From contig NZ_SMZY01000002.1 of the NCBI RefSeq assembly GCF_004358755.1, forward strand, positions 992,001 to 1,056,000: a stretch of DNA of 64,000 nucleotides, written 5' to 3'. Shown here piece after piece: positions 1 through 7,904 of this stretch. How positions within the stretch are numbered: the stretch's first letter is position 1; the number at the start of each line of letters is the position of its first letter. Source of the DNA: Peribacillus frigoritolerans. Lineage in GTDB: Bacteria; Bacillota; Bacilli; Bacillales; Bacillaceae. The notes beneath the pieces are model-generated. The model was not told the origin of the DNA and made no database searches. It was given only the letters and a program-made list of their open reading frames with translations. The position numbers were made by a program, and so were the translations under genes.

Positions 1-30
1 TCCCGCAATAAGACACAGGTCATTATTGGG

Positions 31-71
31 GAGTTCCAAAAATAAGAGCTTAGTCTGAGGAGAGTTGAGAA
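31..71 (+). promoter_or_regulatory. TRAP (MtrB) binding site over the trpP ribosome binding site
   Basis: Five (G/T)AG triplets with 2-3 nt spacing are visible: GAG 46-48, TAG 51-53, GAG 57-59, GAG 62-64 and GAG 67-69, with a further GAG at 31-33. They overlap the Shine-Dalgarno sequence and end two bases before the ATG. In B. subtilis the tryptophan-activated TRAP ring blocks translation of trpP (yhaG) at such a site. The number of triplets is lower than the 9-11 usual for strong TRAP targets, so strength is uncertain. Confidence 0.7.
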
Positions 72-593
72 ATGAATACAAAAGTATTAGTTGTTTTATC
101 TTTGTTTGTCGCAATGGGGCTTGCTTTACACGGAATTATCCCGCCATTTTTTAATGGGATGAAGCCGGATATGATGCTCACTATGATGTTCTTAGGCATC
201 CTGCTGTTCCCTCACATTCGCAATGTGTTTTTACTTGGAGCGGTTACGGGCGTGCTGTCCGGATTAACTACCAGTTTTCCAGGCGGTCTTCTGCCGAATG
301 TCATTGATAAATTTGTGACTGCATTTGTTTTTTATCTTTTAGTCATTGTGATTAAGAAATTTGCCGCATCAACTGCAGGAGCAGGAATCCTGACAGCGGT
401 CGGCACACTGATTTCCGGTACTGTTTTTCTGACAGCCGCACTATTCATTGTCGGACTTCCAGGCGGTGCAGGTTTTACGGCGTTATTCATCGCAGTTGTT
501 TTGCCGGCAACAGCCCTTAATACGATCGCAATGGTTTTCATTTATCCGATTGTACAGACAATTATGAAGCGTTCAAACATTGTTGCTCAATAA
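72..593 (+). CDS. trpP: Tryptophan transporter TrpP
   Basis: The 173-residue protein is almost entirely hydrophobic, with about five membrane helices and conserved glycine/proline patches (GGLLPN, GLPGGAG). Length and sequence match the TrpP (YhaG) family of Bacillus tryptophan permeases, which take up tryptophan through the cytoplasmic membrane. It sits at the trpP end of the conserved yha block, followed by yhaH and scoC. The ATG lies directly behind a GAGGAGAG ribosome site that is itself embedded in (G/T)AG repeats, so translation is probably repressed by TRAP when tryptophan is plentiful. Confidence is high for the family; substrate is taken from the B. subtilis homologue. Confidence 0.88.
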   Translation: MNTKVLVVLSLFVAMGLALHGIIPPFFNGMKPDMMLTMMFLGILLFPHIRNVFLLGAVTGVLSGLTTSFPGGLLPNVIDKFVTAFVFYLLVIVIKKFAASTAGAGILTAVGTLISGTVFLTAALFIVGLPGGAGFTALFIAVVLPATALNTIAMVFIYPIVQTIMKRSNIVAQ

Positions 594-598
594 CATAG

Positions 599-631
599 AA
601 AAAACCCGATCCTAGCCGGTCGGGTTTTTTG
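599..631 (+). terminator. Rho-independent terminator of trpP
   Basis: AAAACCCGA and TCGGGTTTT arms flank a loop and are followed by a T run, just after the trpP stop. The A run on the other side would also let it stop the opposite strand. Confidence 0.85.
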
Positions 632-653
632 TGAAAATCTATGAAAATGAAGC

Positions 654-845
654 CTATTGGAAAGAATAGAATAAAATGCCGATCAGCAATGCAAGTGTTC
701 CGCCTCCTGCAAGTACAGCAGCTTTTTGGTGAACAACATGCTTAGGCGGATAGGATGCTGATTGCTGCGCAAGTTTGAGGTAATGAAAAGCACCTATAAA
801 AAAAAGCAAGCTTAAGATAAAAAATAGAAAGATGACGCCAGCCAA
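654..845 (-). CDS. Small two-helix membrane protein, unknown function
   Basis: A 63-residue protein with an N-terminal hydrophobic helix (about residues 3-24), a short polar middle containing a proline pair and HHQ-like basic residues, and a second helix (about 43-60). The start is TTG at 845, supported by a strong GGGGGAGGAG ribosome site. It is encoded opposite to trpP and yhaH and stands alone. I do not recognise a family. Good ribosome site and fixed helix layout argue that it is real. Confidence 0.6.
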   Translation of the reverse strand: MAGVIFLFFILSLLFFIGAFHYLKLAQQSASYPPKHVVHQKAAVLAGGGTLALLIGILFYSFQ

Positions 846-905
846 GCTCCTCCCCCCTTTTACTCATATCTATGCAAAGGCATCATAAGCTATGAATAAA
901 ACAGC

Positions 906-930
906 GTTTATCTATCCTAACAGCGGGTAC
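906..930 (+). promoter_or_regulatory. Sigma-B type promoter of yhaH
   Basis: GTTTAT (906-911) and GGGTAC (925-930) are 13 bp apart, close to the sigma-B consensus GTTTAA-N12/15-GGGTAT. This gives a leader of about 65 nt before yhaH. General-stress control of a YtxH-type gene fits the family (ytxH of B. subtilis is stress-induced). Confidence 0.6.
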
Positions 931-1003
931 TTATATAAGTAGGACTTTCCTGTTTATTGCTTTTAAAAATACATACAATTCTTCTCAAATGGAGTGATAC
1001 CCT

Positions 1004-1360
1004 ATGGCAAAAGGAAAATCATTAATGACTGGTCTTTTAGTCGGGAGCGTTATCGGAGGTCTAGCAACAATCCTCTCCGCGCCTTCTTCCGGAAAAGATT
1101 TGCGCAGTCAGTTAAAACAAAATAAACAAAAATTAGAAGATATTTTAGTTCAGCTTAAAGATGACAGTGTCTCGCTTAAAGATCAAGTGGTTAAAACCGC
1201 TCAAGAAAGTGCTGCTGTTTTAAAAGATGTAGCATCAGACCTTCAAAAATCCATTCAAACCTGGCAGGAAGAAATTGAACCTCATAAAAATGAGCTTCAA
1301 AAAGAAATAAATGAAATCGAACAGAAAATCAAAGAATTAGAACAAACTCTAAACAAATAG
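1004..1360 (+). CDS. yhaH: YtxH-domain protein YhaH
   Basis: A 118-residue protein with an N-terminal glycine-rich hydrophobic segment (about residues 8-26, LLVGSVIGGLATILSAP) followed by a long charged helix rich in K, E and Q (about 35-118), probably a coiled coil. This is the YtxH family layout: membrane-associated, small, stress-related proteins of unknown biochemical role. The ATG is preceded by TGGAGTG. It lies between trpP and scoC as in B. subtilis, has its own sigma-B-like promoter and terminator, and is therefore probably monocistronic. Confidence 0.85.
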   Translation: MAKGKSLMTGLLVGSVIGGLATILSAPSSGKDLRSQLKQNKQKLEDILVQLKDDSVSLKDQVVKTAQESAAVLKDVASDLQKSIQTWQEEIEPHKNELQKEINEIEQKIKELEQTLNK

Positions 1361-1392
1361 AATATTTTTGTAGACAAAGCAATTCACTTGTA

Positions 1393-1428
1393 CGAGCGGC
1401 AGATTATCTCACATGCCGCTCTTTTTTT
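1393..1428 (+). terminator. Terminator of yhaH
   Basis: GAGCGGCA and TGCCGCTC form an 8-bp stem followed by seven T residues. Confidence 0.85.
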
Positions 1429-1561
1429 CATCCAAAAAAACAACGCTTTTCCTATGCTTTTAAGATTTATTTAAAAATTTTGTAAATTTAATCTTTATTA
1501 ATCTTTATTTTATTGGCATAATAGAATATAAGAGCAAAAGAGAAAAAGTAGGTGACTGGGG

Positions 1562-2158
1562 ATGAAACGTAACGAACAGGATTATTCTATAAAAGAAGCG
1601 CTTTTATTCAGCCAGAGAATCGCGCAGCTCAGCAAAGCTTTGTGGAAATCCATCGAAAAAGACTGGCAGCAATGGATTAAGCCCTATGATTTGAATATCA
1701 ATGAGCATCACATCTTATGGATTGCATATCATTTAAAGGGTGCTTCGATTTCAGAGATTGCTAAATTTGGAGTGATGCACGTATCAACTGCATTCAACTT
1801 TTCAAAGAAGCTTGAAGAGAGAGGCTATCTTGAGTTTTCGAAAAAGCAGAATGACAAACGCAATACGTACATTCAGCTGACGGAACAGGGCGAAGAAATT
1901 TTGCTGAAGCTTTTAGAAGACTATGATCCAAGCAGAAACGCTGTGTTTAAAGGCGCTCTGCCGCTTCAAAATTTGTATGGGAAATTCCCTGAAATTATGG
2001 AAATGATGTGTATCATACGAAACATATACGGAGATGACTTTATGGAGATCTTCGAACATTCCTTTACGAATATTGAGAAGGAATTTGTTGAGGAAAACCG
2101 GAAGCTTAAAAAACGGGAAGAACCTGCTCCTGAAACGGCTTCAGCTATTTCCGAATAA
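1562..2158 (+). CDS. scoC: Transition-state regulator ScoC (Hpr), MarR family
   Basis: The 198-residue protein carries a MarR-type winged helix (about residues 25-135) and a C-terminal extension ending in a charged tail. Family and length (B. subtilis Hpr about 203 residues) and the position between yhaH and yhaI identify it as ScoC/Hpr, a DNA-binding repressor of exoprotease, sporulation and transport genes during the transition to stationary phase. Start is ATG at 1562 behind AGGTGA. The 3' end overlaps by 14 bp the convergent yhaI gene, so transcripts of the two genes share complementary ends. Confidence 0.9.
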   Translation: MKRNEQDYSIKEALLFSQRIAQLSKALWKSIEKDWQQWIKPYDLNINEHHILWIAYHLKGASISEIAKFGVMHVSTAFNFSKKLEERGYLEFSKKQNDKRNTYIQLTEQGEEILLKLLEDYDPSRNAVFKGALPLQNLYGKFPEIMEMMCIIRNIYGDDFMEIFEHSFTNIEKEFVEENRKLKKREEPAPETASAISE

Positions 2159-2480
2159 TTTTTTTGAATTCTGTCATCAGCGGCACATACATTCCCTGCT
2201 TATGCAAAGCAAGAATCGTATCATTAACTGGAAGCTTATGGTTAAGCTGTCCGGCGAAAAGAGTAAGGAGACTCATGTAATCGAGGAGTCCTTGCTCTTT
2301 TTGTTCTGCAAGCATTTTCTCAAGCTCCGCGCAAATACGGTGAATGTCCTCAATTTCTTCAGCAGATAAACCTGTATTCATGACAGACAGATAAAAAGGG
2401 TATTGATCCGCGTCGACCATCTTTACAAGCAACCTCTGGTAGTACTCCAAATTTGCTATTCGTTTTTCCAAGGATTCCAC
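2145..2480 (-). CDS. yhaI: DUF1878 protein YhaI
   Basis: A 111-residue, mainly helical acidic protein matching YhaI (DUF1878) in length and position. Function is unknown. The start appears to be GTG at 2480 with a weak AAGTGA ribosome site. The gene is convergent with scoC and overlaps its last 14 bp. No independent terminator separates the two genes. Confidence 0.8.
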   Translation of the reverse strand: MESLEKRIANLEYYQRLLVKMVDADQYPFYLSVMNTGLSAEEIEDIHRICAELEKMLAEQKEQGLLDYMSLLTLFAGQLNHKLPVNDTILALHKQGMYVPLMTEFKKIIRK

Positions 2481-2697
2481 TAAGGTTCACTTCTTTCATT
2501 CTTCTTCGTTTATTTATTTTAAATCATTCTTCCCTTTTTCGAAAGTTTCTTATTTTGTAAAACTTTACTTATTTCATTTTAACCGTTTACACGTGAAATT
2601 TCATATTGCTTTTTCCAACTGAACATCGTAAAGTATGTAGGGACTTGACCATTCGTGCATCTGCATGAACATTTATAACTTTCGGACGGTGATTGAA

Positions 2698-3237
2698 ATG
2701 AATTGCTGGAAAACCATTAATCTTTCAAAAGATTATGGATTCCATAGACTTTTTATAGTCTCTGTATTAACGATGATGATTACCTTTATTAGCATATATT
2801 TACCGCTTGTGGTCGTTTTTCCTTCTATCCATTTGAAAGAAGATCATTTTTTCTTATTGCTTCTGTTTATTATATGCATCGTGCCATGTCACAAACTGCT
2901 TCATGCTATGCCTTTATGGATGTACGGTTACCGCGTATCCCTCAAACTGAAATTCCAGTCATACATGCCGATTCTTTTTTTGAAGACTAACTGTAATGTA
3001 AGCAAAGCAAGTATGACGCTTTCGCTTCTAACACCTTTTATCATTGTCACGGCGGTTATGATCGCTGGACTCATGCATTTCCCTGCATATTTGCACTACT
3101 TTTGCCTGGGAATCGCCTTTCATACCGGCTTGTGTGTGACTGATTTTATTTTTTTGAGCCAGCTTTCCAAAGCGCCGAAAGCATGTTTCATTGAAGAAGC
3201 CGATGAAAGCTTTGAAATTCTTTTTCAAAAGTATTAG
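2698..3237 (+). CDS. yhaJ: DUF3267 membrane protein YhaJ
   Basis: A 179-residue membrane protein with about four helices. The start is set at the ATG at 2698, behind CGGTGATT, rather than an upstream ATG, giving a size close to B. subtilis YhaJ. DUF3267 proteins are suggested zincin-like membrane peptidases, but the expected HExxH is here HKLLH (about residues 76-80), lacking the glutamate, so peptidase activity is doubtful. It lies between yhaI and the yhaK-like gene, as in the B. subtilis block. Confidence 0.75.
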   Translation: MNCWKTINLSKDYGFHRLFIVSVLTMMITFISIYLPLVVVFPSIHLKEDHFFLLLLFIICIVPCHKLLHAMPLWMYGYRVSLKLKFQSYMPILFLKTNCNVSKASMTLSLLTPFIIVTAVMIAGLMHFPAYLHYFCLGIAFHTGLCVTDFIFLSQLSKAPKACFIEEADESFEILFQKY

Positions 3238-3300
3238 AAAAAATACTTTGCGTATTGTATGACTGCTGATTCATAAAGAATATGATATGCTGCTATAAAT

Positions 3301-3376
3301 AAGAAAAGCCGTTTAGCGCAGGCATGACTGAACGGATCCGCTCGCCATCGAAGCGCAAAATTTTATACTTTCTTAT
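3301..3376. repeat. Dispersed intergenic repeat, short form
   Basis: Contains AAAAGCCGTTTAGCGCAGG and ends in a CGCTCGCCATCGAAGCGC segment followed by an AT-rich tail. The first part is shared with the copies near 12.2, 15.2 and 25.2 kb; the tail is shared with the 25.2 kb copy. The central hairpin of the longer copies is missing. Confidence 0.6.
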
Positions 3377-3381
3377 CTAAT

Positions 3382-3418
3382 AAGAAAAGCCTCTCATTCA
3401 GGAGAAGCTTTTCTTTTG
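3382..3418 (+). terminator. Terminator downstream of yhaJ
   Basis: AAGAAAAGC-TCTC and GGAG-GCTTTTCTTTT arms form a stem ending in a T run. It follows the repeat copy and precedes yhaK. Confidence 0.7.
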
Positions 3419-3501
3419 CTATTTATTAGGAGTCATTGCTATCTTTTTCATCATTTTTTTGGTAATGTAATATGTATCAGTGAGGAGAGGGGGAATCTCA
3501 T

Positions 3502-3681
3502 ATGATAGCTTTTTTCATTTTGTTTGCCGTGTTCATTTTGTTCTATATAAATAAATTGACCAATACGCTGTGTCTGGTCCGAGAGATTCCTGAAGACCGT
3601 CAAACAAAAGTATTCCGGACAATCAACGTCCTGATTACGATTTTATTAGTTTCTTCATACATAGAAATCTTATTTACGTAG
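3502..3681 (+). CDS. yhaK: Small membrane protein YhaK-like
   Basis: A 59-residue protein with an N-terminal membrane helix (residues 2-17), a polar middle (about 18-40) and a C-terminal hydrophobic helix (about 43-58). The ribosome site GAGGAGAGGGGG precedes ATG 3502. It occupies the yhaK position between yhaJ and prsA. Function is unknown; the name rests on synteny and size only. Confidence 0.65.
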   Translation: MIAFFILFAVFILFYINKLTNTLCLVREIPEDRQTKVFRTINVLITILLVSSYIEILFT

Positions 3682-3730
3682 ATTTCACCATTATAAAAGC
3701 TGCGTGCAAACATCCGCACACAGCTTATAC

Positions 3731-3768
3731 AAACATAGCTGACAGGTTTACCTGTCAGCTATGTTTAT
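3731..3768 (-). terminator. Terminator of the first YjcZ-type gene
   Basis: AACATAGCTGACAG and CTGTCAGCTATGTT form a perfect 14-bp stem immediately after the minus-strand stop at 3775. A second weaker hairpin (AGCTG/CAGCT type) lies at about 3697-3727. Confidence 0.8.
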
Positions 3769-3774
3769 TTTGGC

Positions 3775-3855
3775 TTATAGCCAAGCAGCACCAACAATGA
3801 TCAATAAGATGAACAAAACAACGATTAACGCGAAGCCTCCAGCGTATCCTCCCAT
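3775..3855 (-). CDS. YjcZ family sporulation micropeptide (26 aa)
   Basis: A 26-residue peptide starting MGGYAGGFAL and continuing as one hydrophobic helix with the ILLIIVGA core, typical of YjcZ-type sporulation peptides. AAAGGAGGTG lies at the right distance from the ATG at 3855. Peptides of this family are found in spores of Bacillus; their role is not known. A second copy lies 118 bp away on the same strand. Confidence 0.8.
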   Translation of the reverse strand: MGGYAGGFALIVVLFILLIIVGAAWL

Positions 3856-3973
3856 AATGACACCTCCTTTTATGCGTCGGTAAGTTATTGTATGCACGAT
3901 CATCATGTAACGAATAGGCATTTATCATTTGTTTTAAGCGATCTTTTTTTAAAATCTTAGCCCTTATTGCTCC

Positions 3974-4060
3974 CTAACAAATGTAAGAAGCACCAATAAT
4001 GATCAACAAAATAAACAACACAACTAGTAAAGCAAAACCGTTCGAGTATCCTCCACTCAT
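3974..4060 (-). CDS. YjcZ family sporulation micropeptide (28 aa)
   Basis: A 28-residue peptide starting MSGGYSNGFAL with the same ILLIIIGAS core as its neighbour at 3775-3855, ending in a cysteine. TAAGGGAGG precedes the ATG at 4060. The two genes are tandem paralogues, each with its own ribosome site. No separate terminator was seen for this copy. Confidence 0.8.
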   Translation of the reverse strand: MSGGYSNGFALLVVLFILLIIIGASYIC

Positions 4061-4237
4061 GTTAAAACCTCCCTTATCGGCGTTCCATACATCATATGGA
4101 CGCTTTCTCATTTTGACCTAGACGAATGCCCTGATTACCCTAGTCCTATTGCAAAACTTTTTAGTTCATGGCACAATGTGGTAGTGTTCCAATTATTAGG
4201 CAGGCTTTAAATTAAACAGAAGTAGGAGTTGTATCAG

Positions 4238-5107
4238 ATGAAAAGATTTGCTCTTGCATTAGCAGCAGCATCAAGTGTTTTGGCATTAGGCGCATGCAGC
4301 AATAATGACAGCGGTTCCGAGGTCATTGCTGAAACGAAAGCAGGCAATGTAACAAAAGACGAATTTTATGAAGCAATGAAAGACCGCTTCGGAAAAGATG
4401 TTTTAACAGAGCTTGTACATGAAAGAGTTTTAAGCAAAGAGTACAAAGTTTCTGACGAAGAAGTTAACAAAGAAATTGACAACTTAACTCAGCAATACGG
4501 CCCTCAATTTGAAGCAGTCATTCAGCAGCAAGGTGAAAAGACTGTTAAAGATATGGTAAAAGTCGATCTGCTGCGCAAAAAAGCAGCTGAAAAAGAAGTG
4601 AAAGTTACAGAAGAAGATACAAAACAATACTACGAAAGCCTAAAAGGCAAAGTACAGGCAAGCCACATCCTTGTTGAAGATGAAAAAACAGCAAAAGAAA
4701 TTAAAGCCCGACTTGATAAAGGTGAAAAGTTTGAGGATTTAGCGAAGGAAGCTTCTAAAGATCCATCAGGACAAAACGGCGGAGATTTAGGCTGGTTCGG
4801 CGAAGGACAAATGGTTCCTGAATTCGAAAAAGCAGCATTTGCTCTTAAAGAAGGCGAAGTAAGCGAGCCTGTAAAATCTGAATTCGGCTATCACATTATT
4901 AAAGTAACAAAAACAGTGAAGCCGTATGAAGAAATGAAAAAAGAACTTGAAGCAGATGTTAAAAAACAAAAGACAAGCCAGCCTGATGCTGTTCAGGGAG
5001 CATTGGACAAAGCTCTTAAAGAAGCAGATGTAAAGGTGAAAGACAAAGAATTAGAAGATACTTTCAAAGCTCCGGCAGCACCTGCAGCTCCTGCTGAAGG
5101 ACAATAA
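4238..5107 (+). CDS. prsA: Foldase lipoprotein PrsA
   Basis: A 289-residue lipoprotein: signal peptide with lipobox LGAC (Cys20), N-terminal helical chaperone region, parvulin-type peptidyl-prolyl isomerase domain (about residues 130-225, with ASHILV and GGDLGWFGEGQM motifs), and a long C-terminal helical arm ending in an Ala/Pro-rich tail. PrsA folds secreted proteins on the outer face of the membrane. The start is the ATG at 4238, 9 nt after AGTAGGAG; an upstream in-frame TTG at 4229 overlaps no useful site. Position before yhaL matches B. subtilis. Confidence 0.95.
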   Translation: MKRFALALAAASSVLALGACSNNDSGSEVIAETKAGNVTKDEFYEAMKDRFGKDVLTELVHERVLSKEYKVSDEEVNKEIDNLTQQYGPQFEAVIQQQGEKTVKDMVKVDLLRKKAAEKEVKVTEEDTKQYYESLKGKVQASHILVEDEKTAKEIKARLDKGEKFEDLAKEASKDPSGQNGGDLGWFGEGQMVPEFEKAAFALKEGEVSEPVKSEFGYHIIKVTKTVKPYEEMKKELEADVKKQKTSQPDAVQGALDKALKEADVKVKDKELEDTFKAPAAPAAPAEGQ

Positions 5108-5111
5108 CAGC

Positions 5112-5149
5112 AAAACTCCCCCATTTTTATATAAATGGGGGAGTTTTTT
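5112..5149. terminator. Bidirectional terminator between prsA and yhaL
   Basis: AAAACTCCCCCATTT and AAATGGGGGAGTTTT form a long stem with T runs on both strands. It lies between the convergent prsA and yhaL and overlaps the last bases of yhaL. Confidence 0.9.
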
Positions 5150-5339
5150 ACATTTCATCATCTTGATTTTTTCTTCGGATCTCACGTTCTTTAAGCATTC
5201 TTTCAATATAAACATTGCCCTCTTTTTCTATATACGCCTCCTCAACAATCTTTTCTTTCCTTGTTGTTGAAAAAGCCATGTAACCGCTGTATAAAATCCC
5301 AAGTATGCAGAGGTAAACCCACCACGGCAGCAAGATCAT
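5148..5339 (-). CDS. yhaL: Sporulation protein YhaL
   Basis: A 63-residue protein with one N-terminal membrane helix (residues 2-22, LLPWWVYLCILGI) and a basic/acidic cytoplasmic tail with repeated K-E-R residues. Size, sequence style and position next to prsA match YhaL, a small sigma-F/sporulation-associated membrane protein of unknown mechanism. AAGGGGGAAG precedes the ATG at 5339. Confidence 0.82.
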   Translation of the reverse strand: MILLPWWVYLCILGILYSGYMAFSTTRKEKIVEEAYIEKEGNVYIERMLKEREIRRKNQDDEM

Positions 5340-5594
5340 TCCCGCTTCCCCCTTTTCATTGACAAGCCCTTTACTGCACTATATGAGCTTGTTTCATGAT
5401 TTATACATCTAATTCTGAGATCTTAAACAGTCAATTTAAGCATTTTACTACGAGGCTCTTTTTTACAGTTTGTTGCTATTAGAATGTATAAACCATGAGT
5501 GTATTTCAGCGGAAGGCAAGTGCCTGCATCGGAGATCCAACGGATGAATGGATAACCAAAAATATCAATCAATGTGAAAGATCCTGCACTAAAG

Positions 5595-5626
5595 AAAAAA
5601 TCCTTCCATTTCAAAATGGAAGGATT
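5595..5626 (-). terminator. Terminator of the yhaO-yhaM operon
   Basis: AATCCTTCCATTT and AAATGGAAGGATT form a perfect 13-bp stem with a T run on the minus strand, directly after the yhaM stop. The remaining stretch 5340-5594 shows no supported gene. Confidence 0.9.
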
Positions 5627-5631
5627 CAATA

Positions 5632-6579
5632 TTATTGATGAAATGTAGGTTTATAAAACGATCGATTATCAAGTGCAAAAACTCGTTCCGTATACTCACC
5701 GGGCTTCACTCGCTCTAGTGCTCGGTCAAGCATGTTCATTTTCGCATCGAGATTATCAATATAATGCAGAATTTCGGCTTCTTTGATCAGCGGAGGCTTA
5801 GGGCTTCCCCACTCTGCTTTTCCATGATGACTGAGGACCAGGTGCTGAAGAATCACGATTTCTTCACCCTCAATACCTAAATGTTCGGCTGCTTTGGCAA
5901 TTTCATTTACCATGATAGATATATGGCCGATCAGGTTTCCCTCTACTGTATAAGTAGTGCCAATAGGTCCTGAGAGTTCAGTTACCTTCCCAAGGTCGTG
6001 CAGAATGACTCCTGCATAAAGCAAATCCGTATCAAGACTTGGATATAAAGCTGCAATGGACTTTGCTAAATCAAGCATGGAAACAACATGATAAGCTAAT
6101 CCGGAAACAAATTCGTGATGATTTTTTGTTGCAGCCGGATATTCAAGGAATTCACTTTGATGCTTTTTCATGAGATACCTTGTTACGCGCTGAATGTTGG
6201 GGTTTTTCATTTCGAAAATATATTGTGTGACTTTTTCCATCATTTCTTCTTGTCCGACCGGAGCTGTTTCAAGAAAATCAGAAATTTTCACGTTATCTGT
6301 GCTTGAGGCAGTTCGGATATTGCGGATCTTAAGCTGATTTCGTCCGCGGTAGTGATGAATATCACCATATATCTTAACAATGCTTTGTGAACTGTAGGAT
6401 ACCTCATCTTCTGGACCCGCATCCCATAGCTTTGCTTCAATCTCACCTGATTGATCCTGAAGAATTAATGTTAAAAACGGTTTTCCGTTACTGGCTATTC
6501 CCTTAGTCGATGATTTAACAAGCAGAAAGACATCTGCTTGCTCTCCTACCTCGTAATGATTTATTCCTTTTGTCATCAT
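5632..6579 (-). CDS. yhaM: 3'-5' exoribonuclease YhaM
   Basis: A 315-residue protein with an N-terminal OB-fold nucleic-acid binding domain (about residues 10-95, including [18 protein letters not shown]) and an HD domain (about 155-285) with the HH...H and ILHDLGK metal-binding motifs. This is the YhaM family, Mn-dependent 3'-5' exonucleases acting on RNA and single-stranded DNA. The start is ATG 6579 behind GGGAGGG; an upstream TTG at 6597 would overlap that ribosome site. It is the last gene of the minus-strand run yhaO-yhaN-MFS-yhaM. Confidence 0.93.
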   Translation of the reverse strand: MMTKGINHYEVGEQADVFLLVKSSTKGIASNGKPFLTLILQDQSGEIEAKLWDAGPEDEVSYSSQSIVKIYGDIHHYRGRNQLKIRNIRTASSTDNVKISDFLETAPVGQEEMMEKVTQYIFEMKNPNIQRVTRYLMKKHQSEFLEYPAATKNHHEFVSGLAYHVVSMLDLAKSIAALYPSLDTDLLYAGVILHDLGKVTELSGPIGTTYTVEGNLIGHISIMVNEIAKAAEHLGIEGEEIVILQHLVLSHHGKAEWGSPKPPLIKEAEILHYIDNLDAKMNMLDRALERVKPGEYTERVFALDNRSFYKPTFHQ

Positions 6580-6652
6580 TAAAACGGTCCCTCCCAAATT
6601 GCCTCATTATCCTGAGTATAGCATAATTTCCATCTATTTTTCCTGACTTCAG

Positions 6653-7867
6653 CTATGCTGACAAATCTGCATAGTGTCTCCTTGAAATCCACACCTTCGT
6701 TGAAATCAGTGCAGCAAGCATAACCGCAGCACCAATATAATATGGAAGGTTGATTTGATATTCAAAAACGAAACCCGCCAAAATGGGGCCTGCTACATTT
6801 CCAAGACTCATAAATGAATTATTAAGCCCCATCACCATACCTTGCTTGCTTCCTGCTAATTTTGAGATAAACGTATTTAAAGAAGGTCTCAAAATGGAAT
6901 TTCCCAAAAAGAAGATAGAGGTTGTCAATAGAACGGTGGTGAAAGAATTCGCAAATGTCATGATGACAAACCCAAATGCACTCAGCAAAAGAGCAGAGGT
7001 CACAACCCGTTCATCCCCGAATTTAGCCACAAGCCTTCCAACGACGGCTCCTTGTGTAATCGTTCCTACAATCCCTGTTATAAGAATGATCAGACCGACT
7101 TCCTGCGGTCCGTAACCAAAGCGCTCTAATGCATAGAAGCCAAAGATCGCCTGAAATATCGTTAGGGCAAAACTCATCATAAAGACAAGGATCAGCAAAA
7201 AGCCAACAGGACTTTGAAGAGCTTTTTTGATTAAGACAAATTGATTTTCACGTTTCTCATTTTCAGCAATGGTTTGCTCCATCGCCTCTTTTGACAAGGA
7301 CTCCGGCAAAACGAAGACTGATACAATTCCGGCAAGTGTTGCTGCAATACCGGCAAATAGAAATGGAAAAGAAAGACTGAATTCAGCCAGCCAGCCGCCG
7401 ATCCCCGGGCCAACTACAATGCCGAGCCCCATTGCGGCGCCTAAATACCCCATCCCCTGCCCGCGTTTTTCAGGTGTGGTTACATCAGAAACGTATGCCA
7501 TTGCGCTCGGCATGATCGCAGCACCGAATATACCTGCAATCATCCTTGATAAAAACAGCATCCATAAATCCGTTGCAAAAGCGAAAATAAATTCAGCTGC
7601 CGCAAATCCAAATAGTCCAAGCGTTATCAGCGGTTTCCTGCCAATTCTGTCAGATAACCGCCCCCATATCGGAGCGAAAAAAAACTGCATGAATGCAAAT
7701 ACAGCTACCAGAAATCCAAGTGTTGCTGCATCTGCTCCGAATTTTTCAACATAAAACGGCAGAATCGGGATGACTAAGCCGATGCCCACCATAATAATAA
7801 ATAAGTTAAAGCTCAGTAAAAAGAGCGGTTTGCCAAGAGGCTTTTTCTCATGTGTAATTTGCTGCAT
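6653..7867 (-). CDS. MFS drug-efflux transporter (Bmr/NorA type)
   Basis: A 404-residue transporter with 12 predicted helices and the drug:H+ antiporter motifs of the 12-helix family: GRLSDRIGRKPL in the loop after helix 2, and GPGIGGWLAEF (motif C, about residues 153-163) in helix 5. It resembles Bmr/NorA/TetA-type pumps that expel amphipathic drugs. Start ATG 7867 follows AAGGAAG. It lies 37 bp behind yhaN and 73 bp before yhaM on the same strand, a position not occupied by a transporter in the B. subtilis yhaMNO cluster. Substrate cannot be read from sequence. Confidence 0.85.
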   Translation of the reverse strand: MQQITHEKKPLGKPLFLLSFNLFIIMVGIGLVIPILPFYVEKFGADAATLGFLVAVFAFMQFFFAPIWGRLSDRIGRKPLITLGLFGFAAAEFIFAFATDLWMLFLSRMIAGIFGAAIMPSAMAYVSDVTTPEKRGQGMGYLGAAMGLGIVVGPGIGGWLAEFSLSFPFLFAGIAATLAGIVSVFVLPESLSKEAMEQTIAENEKRENQFVLIKKALQSPVGFLLILVFMMSFALTIFQAIFGFYALERFGYGPQEVGLIILITGIVGTITQGAVVGRLVAKFGDERVVTSALLLSAFGFVIMTFANSFTTVLLTTSIFFLGNSILRPSLNTFISKLAGSKQGMVMGLNNSFMSLGNVAGPILAGFVFEYQINLPYYIGAAVMLAALISTKVWISRRHYADLSA

Positions 7868-7904
7868 GACTTACTTCCTTTCAGGTACCTTTCGTCAGTT
7901 CATT

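Noticed and set aside
2034-2369. 111-residue plus-strand ORF across the scoC end and yhaI
   Set aside because: Overlaps two well-supported genes and has no ribosome site or recognisable domain.
5423-5629. 68-residue minus-strand ORF behind yhaM
   Set aside because: Its start lies inside the yhaM terminator stem; no ribosome site.
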